Of a stretch of DNA of 64,000 nucleotides, positions 17,114 through 28,823 are shown in pieces (positions within the stretch are counted from its first letter, which is position 1; each line of letters begins with the position of its first letter). Position numbers and translations under genes: made by a program. The notes under the pieces are model-generated. The model worked only from the letters and a program-made list of their open reading frames with translations, was not told where the DNA came from and searched no databases. The stretch comes from Palsa-504 sp963744575 (GTDB taxonomy: Bacteria; Actinomycetota; Actinomycetes; Streptosporangiales; Streptosporangiaceae): positions 1-64,000 of the forward strand of contig CAVUUF010000014.1 in assembly GCA_963744575.1 (NCBI GenBank), written 5' to 3'.

Positions 17114-18061
17114 TTACCAGCCGCGGGAGGCGTAGTGCTGGTCGGCGGGGAGGGTGTCCAGGTTGATGCCGACCATGGCCTGGCCGAGGCCGCGAGAGAC
17201 CTTGGCCACGACGTCCGGATCGTCGTGGAAGGTGGTGGCCTTGACGATCGCCGCGGCACGTTTGGCCGGGTCGCCGGACTTGAAGATGCCCGAGCCGACG
17301 AACACGCCCTCGGCGCCGAGCTGCATCATAAGCGCGGCGTCGGCGGGGGTGGCGATCCCGCCCGCAGTGAACAGCACGACCGGCAGCCGACCTGCCCGGG
17401 CCACCTCGGCGACCAGGTCGTAGGGCGCGCCGAGCTCCTTGGCCGCGGTGAACAGCTCCTCGGCGGGCAGCCCGGGCAGCCGCGCGATCTCCGACCGGAT
17501 CGAACGCATGTGCCTGGTCGCCTCGACCACGTTTCCGGTCCCGGCCTCGCCCTTGGACCGGATCATCGCCGCGCCTTCGGCGATCCGGCGCAGCGCCTCG
17601 CCCAGGTTGGTGGCGCCGCACACGAACGGCACGGTGAACTTCCACTTGTCGACGTGGTGCGCCTCGTCGGCGGGGGTGAGCACCTCGGACTCGTCGATGT
17701 AGTCGACCCCGATGGCCTGCAGCACCTGCGCCTCGGCGAAGTGGCCGATGCGGCACTTGGCCATGACCGGAATGGAAACCGCGGCGATGATGCCGTCGAT
17801 CATGTCGGGGTCGCTCATCCTGGCCACCCCGCCCTCCTGGCGGATATCCGCGGGCACGCGCTCCAGCGCCATCACGGCGACCGCGCCGGCGTCCTCGGCG
17901 ATCTTGGCCTGGTCGGGCGTGACCACGTCCATGATCACCCCGCCCTTGAGCATCTCGGCCATGCCGCGCTTCACCCGCGCGGTGCCGGTAGCGGGCTGGT
18001 CAGGCCCTGGCGGGGGGGTCTGGGGGGGTCGTCCCTCCTGGCCAGCACTGACTGTTGACAC
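17114..18061 (-). CDS. pdxS: Pyridoxal 5'-phosphate synthase subunit PdxS
   Basis: TIM-barrel lyase that makes PLP from ribose 5-phosphate, glyceraldehyde 3-phosphate and ammonia delivered by PdxT. The conserved GTARVKRGMAEMLKGGVIMD and VMAKCRIGHFAEAQ blocks are intact. The GTG at 18061 is favoured because GTGAGG lies 6 bases upstream; a GTG at 18073 is also in frame. The N-terminal 28 residues or so are Pro/Gly/Gln-rich and encoded by long G runs (18008-18030 on the plus strand), a variable extension. Confidence 0.94.
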   Translation of the reverse strand: MSTVSAGQEGRPPQTPPPGPDQPATGTARVKRGMAEMLKGGVIMDVVTPDQAKIAEDAGAVAVMALERVPADIRQEGGVARMSDPDMIDGIIAAVSIPVMAKCRIGHFAEAQVLQAIGVDYIDESEVLTPADEAHHVDKWKFTVPFVCGATNLGEALRRIAEGAAMIRSKGEAGTGNVVEATRHMRSIRSEIARLPGLPAEELFTAAKELGAPYDLVAEVARAGRLPVVLFTAGGIATPADAALMMQLGAEGVFVGSGIFKSGDPAKRAAAIVKATTFHDDPDVVAKVSRGLGQAMVGINLDTLPADQHYASRGW

Positions 18062-18137
18062 TCGAAACCTCACTTGATCGATCGACTGCTTATCAACATC
18101 GTATGGCGAGCTGGCTACCGGGCGAGCGGGGCGCTGG

Positions 18138-18722
18138 CTACAGGGCGAGCGGGGCGCTGCTGTCCTCGGCCACCAGGGAGTCGTCCATCTCGAAGAACTC
18201 CGGGGTCTTGGCCTTGCCGGACAGGTGCAGCACCCGGGCGAGCGGACGCCGCCTGGCCTCCCGGGTCGCGGCGACCATGTCGTTATAGAACTTGCGGGCC
18301 AGGAACACCTGGTGCGCGGCCGCCTCGACCTCGGCGAGCAGTTCGTCGGCGCCTTCCTTGCCGCTGAGGGAGGACCGGAAGCCGGGCTGGCCGAACGCGG
18401 CCCGCAACGCCCGGGTCAGATCGCTCTCGGCCAGGTCGCGCGGGCGGGCCGTGCGGTCTTGTCCGGGGGGGCCCATCCCCCCGGCCCCCCCTTGCTGAGC
18501 GCCGTGTACCGCGCCGGCCAGCAGCAGGCCGGTGGCCGGGTCGAGGAGCCCTGAGGTGGCTAGCTCCAGGGCCACCGAACTGCGCCGCAGCAACGTCGCG
18601 TCCAGGGCGGCACGGGCCATCTCCACCCGGGCGTGCAGGCGGTCGATCCGGCCGGCCCGCCAGGACACGTACACGCCCGCCAGCAGCGCGGCCGCGACGA
18701 CGATGACAATATCGGTGATCAC
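18138..18722 (-). CDS. Small membrane protein, LemA-like
   Basis: A 194-aa protein with one N-terminal membrane helix (residues 2-20) and a mostly helical remainder. RVEMARAALDATLLRRSSVA after the helix resembles the LemA helical core, and a long Gly/Pro-rich loop (about 70-95) interrupts it. Function unknown. The start overlaps the pimA stop by 4 bases (ATGA), so it belongs to the PIM gene run, but nothing in the sequence ties it directly to PIM synthesis. Confidence 0.7.
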   Translation of the reverse strand: MITDIVIVVAAALLAGVYVSWRAGRIDRLHARVEMARAALDATLLRRSSVALELATSGLLDPATGLLLAGAVHGAQQGGAGGMGPPGQDRTARPRDLAESDLTRALRAAFGQPGFRSSLSGKEGADELLAEVEAAAHQVFLARKFYNDMVAATREARRRPLARVLHLSGKAKTPEFFEMDDSLVAEDSSAPLAL

Positions 18723-19867
18723 GGGAAATCGCCGCCGGACGCGGTCACCGCGACCTCGGTGCTGCCGAGGACGACGGTCTCGTAGACGCTGAGCACGGCG
18801 CGGGCGACGACGGACCAGTCGTAGTCGGCCACCGCGGCCAGCGCCGCGGCGGACAGCGTGGCCCGCCGGGCCGGGTCATCGAGCAGCTGGCCGAGCGCCC
18901 GGGCCAGGTCGGCGGCTTCTCCGGTGGCGAACAGCTCCCCCGCCTCCCCGCCGCGCAGCACCTGGCGGAACGCGTCGATATCGCTGGCCATGATGGGCAC
19001 GCCCGCCGCCATCGCCTCGGCGGTCACGATGCCGAACGACTCGCCGCCCGTGTTCGGCGAGCAGAACACGTCGACCGAGTGCAGGACGCGGATCTTGTCT
19101 TCCTCGCTCACCTGCCCCAGCAGCACCACCCGGTCGCGCAGGGCGGGAGAGACCCGGTGCAGCAGCTCGTCGGCGTCCGCGTACCGGCCCGCGACGAGCA
19201 GCCGCAGCCCCGGGCGCTGCGGGCCGAGGATCTCGAACGCCTTGAGCAGCACCGGCAGGCCCTTGCGCGGCTCGTCCAGCCGGCCGAGAAAGCCGATCGC
19301 GCCGCCGGGGCCCGGCCAGCCCGGCAGCGGGTCGGCCTTGCGGTAGCGGCGGGTGGCCACGCCGTTCGGGATGACGACGGCATCGCCGCCGATGTGCTCG
19401 ACCAGCGTGGTGCGGGCCGCCTCGGACACCGCGATCCGGCCGTTGATCTTCTCCATCCCGGTGCGCACCACGGGGTAGGTGACGAGCAGGATGCGGGAGC
19501 GCGGGATCGCGGTGTGCACGGTCGCGACTATCGGCCCGCTGGCCACCCAGCACGCCAGCAGCGACAGGCTCGGGATCTCGGGCTCGTGCACGTGCAGCAC
19601 GTCGAACCCGCCCTCCTTGATCCAGCGCCGCACCCGGCTCACCGACAAGAAGCCGAACGACAGCCGCGCCACCGACCCGTTGTAGGGCACCGGCACCGCC
19701 CGCCCGGCGCCGGCCACGTACGGCGGCAGCGGCGTGTCGTCGTCGGCCGGGGAGATCACCGAGACCTCGTGGCCCGCGTCGATCAGCGCCTCAGCCAGGT
19801 CCCTGATGTGCTGCTGCACGCCGCCCGGCACATCCCAGGAGTAGGGGCAGGTGATGCCGATCTTCAT
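18719..19867 (-). CDS. pimA: Phosphatidylinositol alpha-mannosyltransferase PimA
   Basis: GT4-family glycosyltransferase that adds the first mannose from GDP-mannose to phosphatidylinositol on the inner membrane face. The ATG at 19867 (382 aa) begins the conserved MKIGITCPYSWDVPGGVQQH; the frame is open upstream inside the acyltransferase gene. The nucleotide-sugar motif GESFGIVTAEAMAAG with the E-x7-E pair is present. It is coupled by 4-base overlaps to the acyltransferase upstream and the LemA-like gene downstream, matching the mycobacterial pgsA-acyltransferase-pimA order. Confidence 0.93.
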   Translation of the reverse strand: MKIGITCPYSWDVPGGVQQHIRDLAEALIDAGHEVSVISPADDDTPLPPYVAGAGRAVPVPYNGSVARLSFGFLSVSRVRRWIKEGGFDVLHVHEPEIPSLSLLACWVASGPIVATVHTAIPRSRILLVTYPVVRTGMEKINGRIAVSEAARTTLVEHIGGDAVVIPNGVATRRYRKADPLPGWPGPGGAIGFLGRLDEPRKGLPVLLKAFEILGPQRPGLRLLVAGRYADADELLHRVSPALRDRVVLLGQVSEEDKIRVLHSVDVFCSPNTGGESFGIVTAEAMAAGVPIMASDIDAFRQVLRGGEAGELFATGEAADLARALGQLLDDPARRATLSAAALAAVADYDWSVVARAVLSVYETVVLGSTEVAVTASGGDFP

Positions 19868-20829
19868 GACTCGCTCCGCGGCGCCGGCCCCGAGGCGGGG
19901 CGCATCCGGGCCGGGTCCAGATCGGCGGTGAAGACCCGCTGCAGCATGTGCCAGTCCTGCGGGTGCTCGGCGATGGCCTCGGTGAACACGTCGGCCATCT
20001 GCTGGCTCATTACCGCGACCTTCTCGGCGCGGGTGCCGGTTTCCGGCACCGGGATCTCGTCGTAGATGCGCGCACCCCACTCGTCCCCGTCAAACCACGT
20101 CGCGGTGGGCATCAGCGCCGCGCCGGTGTGCACGGCCAGCGCGGCCACCGCGGAGATCCGCGCCTTCTCCCCGAACATCTCGACCTCGACGCCGCTTTCC
20201 TTCAGGTCACGGTCGCTGACCAGGCAGACCAGGCCGCCGGCGCGCAGCCGCTTGGCCAGGGTGCCGAACGGGCTGGCGCCGCCGCCGCTCAGCGGGAGGA
20301 CCTCGAAGCCCAGGCCCTGCCGGAACCGCAGGAAGCTCTCGTAGACCGACTCAGGCCGCAGCCGCTCGGCGACGGTGGTGAACTTCCCGGCCCCACGGGC
20401 GATGACCCAGACGCCGGCCTGATCGAAGTTGCCCATGTGCGGCAGCGCGACGATCACGCCGCGGCCGGCCTTCAGGTTGGCGAACAGCGTCGCCTCGTTC
20501 GGGCCCTGGAAGCGCATCCCGGAAACCAGCCGCTCGGTGGGGATCACCGGCAGCCGGAACGCCTCGAGCCAGTACCTGGCATAGGAGAGCAGCGCGGCCC
20601 TGGACAGAGTGCGCAATTCCTTGCCGTCCACCTCGTCGGTGCCGTACTTCCAGCTCAGCACCCGGCGTAGGTTGGCCTCGAGGATCTGGACCCCCGGCCC
20701 TTGGCGGCGCCAGGCAATGCCACCCGCCTTGGCGAAGACCCACGACGCCCAGTCCTGCGGGACGCGGCAGATCAGCGCCCAGCCCAGCCGGTACGCGACC
20801 CCCGTCAGCCGCTCACTCAGTACGGCCAC
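19864..20829 (-). CDS. Phosphatidylinositol mannoside acyltransferase
   Basis: A 321-aa lysophospholipid/lauroyl-type acyltransferase (LpxL/HtrB superfamily) that acylates the mannose of PIM1/PIM2. The catalytic H-x4-D motif appears as HMGNFD, and the later region NGL-like patch ...LVCLVSDRDLKESGVEVEMFG is typical of the family. It is peripheral or anchored at the inner face of the membrane. Placed between pgsA (3 bp away) and pimA (overlap), so all three likely share one message. Confidence 0.9.
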   Translation of the reverse strand: MAVLSERLTGVAYRLGWALICRVPQDWASWVFAKAGGIAWRRQGPGVQILEANLRRVLSWKYGTDEVDGKELRTLSRAALLSYARYWLEAFRLPVIPTERLVSGMRFQGPNEATLFANLKAGRGVIVALPHMGNFDQAGVWVIARGAGKFTTVAERLRPESVYESFLRFRQGLGFEVLPLSGGGASPFGTLAKRLRAGGLVCLVSDRDLKESGVEVEMFGEKARISAVAALAVHTGAALMPTATWFDGDEWGARIYDEIPVPETGTRAEKVAVMSQQMADVFTEAIAEHPQDWHMLQRVFTADLDPARMRPASGPAPRSES

Positions 20830-20832
20830 CCG

Positions 20833-21471
20833 CTAACCTTTCTCGGCCATGCCCTCGCCACCCGGGGGCATGGCCGCCTTTGCTGCCTTATATACCGCGT
20901 GCACGCGCTGCCAGAAAGTGAAGGCGCTGCCGGCCGCGAGCGCCCAGAGCCCCACGTTGAGAATGTACGGCACGCCGAGGCCGGAGACGCCCACGGCGAT
21001 CAGCGAGATCAGCATGCGCTCGGGCCGCTCGATCAGGCCCACGTCGCAGCGCAGGCCAAGCCCCTCGGCGCGGGCCTTGGCGTAGGACACCAGGGCGCCC
21101 GTCACCAGGCAGAACAGTGACACCCCGGCAAGCAGCGGGTTATGCCCGCCGAGCATGAACCAGATGACCAGACCGCTGAAGATGCCGGCGTCGGCGATCC
21201 GGTCCATCGTCGAGTCCAGAAACGCGCCCCAGGAGCCCGTGGTGCCCTTCAGCCGGGCCAGCACGCCGTCCAGCATGTCGAGGAAGACGAAGATCGTACA
21301 GGTGAGGGCCCCGGGAAACAGCTCGCCGATGGGGAAGAGGCCGAGCGCGCCGCCGGCCACGCCCACCGTTCCGATGACCGTGATGGCGTTCGGCGTGATC
21401 GGGGTGCGCGCGAGCACCTTGCCCACCGGGGTGAACACGCGTGTCATAGCGGGCCGCAGCACGTTCAGCAT
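20833..21471 (-). CDS. pgsA: Phosphatidylinositol phosphate synthase (CDP-alcohol phosphatidyltransferase)
   Basis: Integral membrane enzyme that joins CDP-diacylglycerol to inositol phosphate, starting PI and PIM synthesis. It is 212 aa with about six helices. The metal-binding motif D-x2-DG-x2-AR-x8-G-x3-D-x3-D is complete, from DMLDGVLAR to GAFLDSTMD. First gene of the PIM run on this strand; it diverges from the EF-G-like gene at 21650. Confidence 0.93.
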   Translation of the reverse strand: MLNVLRPAMTRVFTPVGKVLARTPITPNAITVIGTVGVAGGALGLFPIGELFPGALTCTIFVFLDMLDGVLARLKGTTGSWGAFLDSTMDRIADAGIFSGLVIWFMLGGHNPLLAGVSLFCLVTGALVSYAKARAEGLGLRCDVGLIERPERMLISLIAVGVSGLGVPYILNVGLWALAAGSAFTFWQRVHAVYKAAKAAMPPGGEGMAEKG

Positions 21472-21649
21472 GGCCGTCCGATCCTACCGCCGGGCTGAGC
21501 TTGCGTTTTCTGCCGCTGGAGTGGGCTTTGCTTTCCGGCCACAAGGGCGATTCTTTCCGTGGGGCTTGTGGACACGGTGCTCGCGGGTTAAGGCTGGTCG
21601 TGCGCAGCGTTGGGCAGCGGGAGAAGCAATCGCAAGGAGGCGAACCTCA

Positions 21650-23785
21650 GTGGCAGCTACAAGCAGTGGAGCAGGAGGAGCCGCGGGCAGGGCACCGGCG
21701 GCCGATCAGGTAAGGAACGTGGTACTGGTCGGCCATTCCGGGACCGGGAAGTCCAGCCTGGTCGAGGCGCTGCTCGCCACGACCGGCACCATCCAGCGCG
21801 CGGGCGGCATAGAAGAGGGCACCACGGTCAGCGACTTCGACGAGGTCGAGGTCAGGCAGCAGCGTTCGGTCAACCTGACGCTCGCGCCGATCGTGCACAA
21901 CGGCATCAGGATCAACCTGCTCGACACGCCCGGCTACGCCGACTTCACGGGGGACCTCAGGGCCGGGCTCCGGGCGGCGGACTCGGCGCTGTTCGCCGTC
22001 TCCGCCACCGACGGGATCGACGGCGTGACCCAGATGCTGTGGGAGGAGTGCGCCGCGGTCGGCATGCCGCGCGCGGTCGTCATCACCAAGATCGACCACC
22101 AGCGGGCCGAGTTCGCCACGACGCTGGACGCGTGCCGCGAGGCCTTCGGCGATGCCGTGGCGCCGCTGTACCTGCCCGTCGGCGAGCCGGTGAACGGGCT
22201 GATCGGGCTGCTGTCCCAGAAGCTGTACAGCTACTCGGGCGGCACGCGCTCCGAGGGCGCTCCCGCGGCCGAGGACGAGGACCGCATGGTCGAGCTGCGC
22301 AGCGAGCTGATCGAGGGCGTCATCACCGAGAGCGAGGACGAGACCCTGATGGACAGGTACCTGTCCGGCGAGGAGATCGACCCCAAGGTGCTCATCGAGG
22401 ATCTGGAGAAGGCGGTCGCGCAGGGCAGCTTCTACCCGGTGCTCGTCACCTCCGCGCCGCAGAAGATGGGCATGCTCGAGTTGCTCGAGATCATGGCCGA
22501 GGCGTTCCCCTCCCCCGCCGAGCACCCGCTGCCCGATGTCACCACGCCAGACGGAAAGCCCGTCACGGGCCTGACCAGCGACCCCAAGGGCCCGCTGCTG
22601 GCCGAGGTGATCAAGACCACCTCTGACCCCTACGTCGGCCGGATCAGCCTGGTCCGGGTGTTCTCCGGCACGCTGCGCCCGGACGCCTCCGTGCACGTCT
22701 CCGGACACGGCCGCGCCGCTCGCGGGCACGAGGACCACGACAACGACGAGCGGATGGGCGCGCTGACCTCACCGCTGGGCAAGCAGCAGCGTCCGATCAC
22801 CCAATGCGCGGCCGGCGACATCTGCGCCGTGGCCAAGCTCGGCACCGCCGAGACCGGCGACACGCTGTCCGACAAGGACCAGCCGCTGCTGATGGAATCG
22901 TGGTCGATGCCCGAGCCGCTGCTGCCGGTGTCCATCGTGGCCAAGTCCAAGGCCGACGAGGACAAGCTGTCCCAGGCGCTGTCCCGCCTAGTCGCCGAGG
23001 ACCCGACGCTGCGCCTGGAGAATAACGCCGAGACCAGGCAGCTGGTGCTGTGGTGCATGGGCGAGGCACACGCCGACGTGCTGCTTGACCGGCTCGCGCA
23101 CCGGCACGGCGTCGCAGTCGAGACCACCGACCTGCGGGTGCCGTTGCGGGAGACGATCGCAGGCAAGGCCCAGGGGCTGGGCCGTAACGTCAAGCAGACC
23201 GGCGGCCACGGCGAGTACGGCATCTGCCATATCGAGGTGGAGCCCCTCGGCGACTCGGCTGGCTTCGAATTCGTCGACAAGATCGTCGGCGGGGTGGTGC
23301 CGCGGCAGTTCATCCCGTCGGTGGAAAAGGGCGTGCGGTGGCAGATGGAGCAGGGCGTCACGGCGGGCTACCCGATGACCGGTATCCGGGTCACCTTGTA
23401 TGACGGCAAGGCGCACTCGGTCGACTCCTCCGACATGGCCTTCCAGAAGGCAGGCCGACTGGCGCTGCGCGACGCGGTCGACCGGGCCCGCCCGATGCTG
23501 CTCGAGCCGGTGGACGAGATGTCGGTGCTGGTGCCCGACAATTACGTCGGCGCGGTGATGTCCGACCTGTCCTCACGCCGGGGCCGGGTGCTCGGCACCG
23601 AGCCGGTAGGCGTGGGCCGGACCCTGGTCAAGGCGGAGATCCCCGAGCTCGAGATCACCAGGTACGCCATCGACCTGCGTTCGGTGTCACACGGGACGGG
23701 ATCGTTCACGCGATCCTACCTGCGCCACGAGCCGCTCCCGTCGCACCTGGCGGCCAAGGTGGCCGCCGAGTCCAAGCCGGACTGA
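21650..23785 (+). CDS. Elongation factor G-like GTPase (EF-G2 type)
   Basis: A 711-aa translational GTPase paralogue. The GTG at 21650 is chosen because AAGGAGG lies 9 bases upstream; the frame is open for 165 codons before it without homology. The P-loop is GHSGTGKSS, switch II region DTPGYADF, and the NKxD-like motif TKID. EF-G domains II-V follow, with the C-terminal domain intact. Switch I departs from canonical EF-G: RGITI is replaced by RSVNL. A second, canonical fusA is expected in the rpsL-tuf operon elsewhere. Its role is unknown; it may act in a stress or recycling step. It is the only plus-strand gene within the 17-29 kb stretch. Confidence 0.88.
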   Translation: MAATSSGAGGAAGRAPAADQVRNVVLVGHSGTGKSSLVEALLATTGTIQRAGGIEEGTTVSDFDEVEVRQQRSVNLTLAPIVHNGIRINLLDTPGYADFTGDLRAGLRAADSALFAVSATDGIDGVTQMLWEECAAVGMPRAVVITKIDHQRAEFATTLDACREAFGDAVAPLYLPVGEPVNGLIGLLSQKLYSYSGGTRSEGAPAAEDEDRMVELRSELIEGVITESEDETLMDRYLSGEEIDPKVLIEDLEKAVAQGSFYPVLVTSAPQKMGMLELLEIMAEAFPSPAEHPLPDVTTPDGKPVTGLTSDPKGPLLAEVIKTTSDPYVGRISLVRVFSGTLRPDASVHVSGHGRAARGHEDHDNDERMGALTSPLGKQQRPITQCAAGDICAVAKLGTAETGDTLSDKDQPLLMESWSMPEPLLPVSIVAKSKADEDKLSQALSRLVAEDPTLRLENNAETRQLVLWCMGEAHADVLLDRLAHRHGVAVETTDLRVPLRETIAGKAQGLGRNVKQTGGHGEYGICHIEVEPLGDSAGFEFVDKIVGGVVPRQFIPSVEKGVRWQMEQGVTAGYPMTGIRVTLYDGKAHSVDSSDMAFQKAGRLALRDAVDRARPMLLEPVDEMSVLVPDNYVGAVMSDLSSRRGRVLGTEPVGVGRTLVKAEIPELEITRYAIDLRSVSHGTGSFTRSYLRHEPLPSHLAAKVAAESKPD

Positions 23786-23817
23786 GGCGCGCGAGTTTTC
23801 GAAGCGGGGCGGGCGTT

Positions 23818-24360
23818 TCAGGCGGTGGGCCAGGTGTCGGCTAGTAGCTTGCGGGTGTCGGCGAGCAACTGGGGCAGCACGCGGGTGCGGCCGACCACCG
23901 GCATGAAGTTGGTGTCGCCGCCCCATCGGGGCACCACGTGCTGGTGCAGGTGGGCGGCGATGCCGGCGCCGGCCACCGAGCCCAGGTTGATGCCGATGTT
24001 GAAGCCCTGGGCGCCGGACGCCTGGCGCAGCGCGCGGACCGCGCGCTTGGTGAACTCGGCGAACTCGGCGGTTTCCGGGCCGGTCAGCTCGGTGTAGTCG
24101 GCCACGTGCCGGTACGGGCAGACCAGCACGTGGCCGGCGTTGTACGGGTACAGGTTGAGCACCGCGTACACCAGCTCACCCCGGGCGACGATCAGGCCTT
24201 CCTCATCGGTCAGCTTCGGCGCCCGGTCGAACGGGCAGCCCTCGTCCCCGCCCGGGCCCGACGGCTTGTTCTCCCCCTTGATGTACGCCATCCGGTGCGG
24301 CGTCCACAGCCGGCCGAACGCGTCCGGGACGGCTGCGAAGGCCGGGTCATCCTCGGGCAC
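23818..24360 (-). CDS. HIT-family protein, probable diadenosine tetraphosphate phosphorylase
   Basis: A 180-aa histidine-triad protein. HLHQHVVPRW is the nucleotide-hydrolysing HIT motif, and NLYPYNAGHVLVCPYRHV is the conserved upstream strand. Proteins at this syntenic place in mycobacteria act as Ap4A phosphorylases, so the same activity is likely but inferred. The GTG start at 24360 lies 4 bp after the thrS stop. Cys in EGCPFDRA may bind zinc. Confidence 0.88.
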   Translation of the reverse strand: MPEDDPAFAAVPDAFGRLWTPHRMAYIKGENKPSGPGGDEGCPFDRAPKLTDEEGLIVARGELVYAVLNLYPYNAGHVLVCPYRHVADYTELTGPETAEFAEFTKRAVRALRQASGAQGFNIGINLGSVAGAGIAAHLHQHVVPRWGGDTNFMPVVGRTRVLPQLLADTRKLLADTWPTA

Positions 24361-24364
24361 GGGC

Positions 24365-26350
24365 CTACACCTGCACGCGGTCGCGCACCGCGGTGACGAT
24401 CTCCGCGACGGCCTCGGCCACCGGGACCGCGTTCTTCTGAGTGCCGTCGCGGTACCGGAAGGACACCGCTTCCTTGCTGGCGTCGTCGTCGCCCGCGATC
24501 AGCATGAACGGCACCTTCTGCCGCTGCGCCGTCCTGATCTTCTTCTGCATCCGGTCGTCGCTGGCGTCGACCTCGACGCGGATGCCCTGCTCGCGCAGGG
24601 TGGCCGCGACCTTCTCCAGGTATGGCACGTGCGCGTCGGAGACCGGGATGCCCGCCACCTGGACCGGCGCGAGCCACGGCGGGAAGGCGCCCGCGTAGTG
24701 CTCGACCAGGATGCCGAAGAACCGCTCGATCGACCCGAACAGCGCCCGGTGGATCATGTACGGGCGCTGCCGCGAGCCGTCGGCGGCGGTGTACTCGATA
24801 CCGAACCGGTGCGGTTCCTGCAGGTCGACCTGGAGGGTGGACAGCTGCCAGCGGCGTCCGATGGCGTCCTTGACGTGCACGTCGATCTTGGGCGCGTAGA
24901 AGGCGCCCTCGCCCTCGGCGATCACGTACGGCAGGCCGGAGGCGTCGAGCGCGTGCTTGAGCGCCGCCTCGGCGACCGCCCATTCCTCCGGCGTGCCGAC
25001 GTACTTCTCCGGCCGGGTGGACAGCTCCGCCTCGAACTCGGTCAGCCCGAAGTCGCGCAGCAGCCCGACCACGAACTTCAGCAGCGACGCCAGCTCGTCC
25101 TGCAGCTGACCGGGAGTGCAGAAGATGTGCGAGTCGTCCTGGGTGAAGCCGCGGGCCCGGGTCAGGCCGTGCACCACGCCGGACTTCTCGTACCGGTACA
25201 CCGTGCCGAACTCGAAAAGCCGCAGCGGCAGCTCGCGGTAGGACCGCCCGCGCGACGCGTAGATCAGGATGTGCATCGGGCAGTTCATCGGCTTGTTGTA
25301 GTAGGTGACCCCGTCCAGCTCCATGGGCGGGAACATGCCGCCGGAGTACCACTCCAGGTGCCCGGAGGTGACGAACAGGTCCTCCTTGGTCACGTGCGGG
25401 GTGTTGACGAACTCGTACCCGGCGTCGGCGTGGCGGCGCCGCGAGTAGTCCTCCATCACCCGGCGGATGATGCCGCCCTTGGGATGGAACACCGGCAGGC
25501 CGCTGCCGATCTCGGTCGGGAACGAGAACAGGTCGAGTTCGGCGCCGAGCTTGCGGTGGTCGCGCTTCTCGGCCTCCTCGAGCATCCTGACGTAGGAGTC
25601 CTGCTTGTCCCGCGACTCCCAGGCGGTGCCGTAGATCCGCTGCAGCTGCGGGTTCTTCTCACTCCCCCGCCAGTAGGCGCCGCCGCTGCGCATCAGCTTG
25701 AACGCCGGGATCTGCCTGGTGGTCGGCAGGTGCGGGCCGCGGCACAGGTCCTTCCAGCACAGCTCGCCGGTGCCGGAGTCCAGGTTGTCGTAGATGGTCA
25801 GCTCGGCGCCGTCCCCGGTACCCACCTCCACGGACTCCCCGGATTCGAACTGCGCCGAGCCGGACGCGTGCCCCTTGAGGCCGATCAGCTCCAGCTTGTA
25901 CGGCTCGGCGGCGAGCTCTTCCCGCGCCTGCTCGCCGGTCACGACCCGGCGGGAGAACCGCTGGCCCTGCCTGACGATCTGCCGCATCTTGCCCTCGATG
26001 GCCTTCAGGTCTTCGGGGCCGAACGGAGCGGGTACCTCGAAGTCGTAATAGAACCCGTTTTCCACCGGGGGCCCGATACCCAGCTTCGCCTGGGGAAACA
26101 GGTCCTGCACGGCCTGGGCCATGACGTGCGCGGTGGAGTGCCGCAGGATGTACCGGCCGTCGTCGCTGGCGATGTCCACCGGCTGGACGACGTCGCCGTC
26201 GGCGACCTGATAGGCCAGGTCGCGCAGCTCGCCGTTGACCCGGGCGGCGATGGTGCCCCGCTCGGCGGGCAGGGCCTGGCCCGCCGTCGTGCCAGGCTCG
26301 ACCACGTGCTCGCTTCCGGCGAGGGTGATACGAAGCTGCTGGCTGGACAC
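24365..26350 (-). CDS. thrS: Threonyl-tRNA synthetase
   Basis: Charges tRNA-Thr. An ATG at 26365 is in frame, but its next codons (AAGGAG) form the ribosome binding site for a GTG six bases further, so I place the start at 26350 (661 aa). Domains in order: TGS (1-65), the editing domain with HSTAHVMAQAV, the class II catalytic core (SGGMFPPME, NCPMHILIY, RGFTQDDSHIF) and a C-terminal anticodon-binding domain. Next gene on the strand is the HIT protein, the common actinobacterial order. Confidence 0.94.
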   Translation of the reverse strand: MSSQQLRITLAGSEHVVEPGTTAGQALPAERGTIAARVNGELRDLAYQVADGDVVQPVDIASDDGRYILRHSTAHVMAQAVQDLFPQAKLGIGPPVENGFYYDFEVPAPFGPEDLKAIEGKMRQIVRQGQRFSRRVVTGEQAREELAAEPYKLELIGLKGHASGSAQFESGESVEVGTGDGAELTIYDNLDSGTGELCWKDLCRGPHLPTTRQIPAFKLMRSGGAYWRGSEKNPQLQRIYGTAWESRDKQDSYVRMLEEAEKRDHRKLGAELDLFSFPTEIGSGLPVFHPKGGIIRRVMEDYSRRRHADAGYEFVNTPHVTKEDLFVTSGHLEWYSGGMFPPMELDGVTYYNKPMNCPMHILIYASRGRSYRELPLRLFEFGTVYRYEKSGVVHGLTRARGFTQDDSHIFCTPGQLQDELASLLKFVVGLLRDFGLTEFEAELSTRPEKYVGTPEEWAVAEAALKHALDASGLPYVIAEGEGAFYAPKIDVHVKDAIGRRWQLSTLQVDLQEPHRFGIEYTAADGSRQRPYMIHRALFGSIERFFGILVEHYAGAFPPWLAPVQVAGIPVSDAHVPYLEKVAATLREQGIRVEVDASDDRMQKKIRTAQRQKVPFMLIAGDDDASKEAVSFRYRDGTQKNAVPVAEAVAEIVTAVRDRVQV

Positions 26351-26391
26351 GGTGGGCTCCTTCATAGTCGAGCAGAACTGGTTACCCGATG

Positions 26392-28692
<2,301 letters not shown>

Positions 28693-28823
28693 GAGAGCAT
28701 TCTGCCAGCCGGCTTATTTATCACCCTGGCCGGGCGATGCGACGGAACCGCACGCGTGTGACGATCGCGGCATGGATAATGTCGTGGCGCCTGACGGGCG
28801 CCATTCCCACTCATGGAGGCGCC

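Noticed and set aside
21155..21649. N-terminal extension of the EF-G-like protein
   Set aside because: The extension has no EF-G homology, overlaps pgsA on the other strand, and the GTG at 21650 has a good ribosome site.
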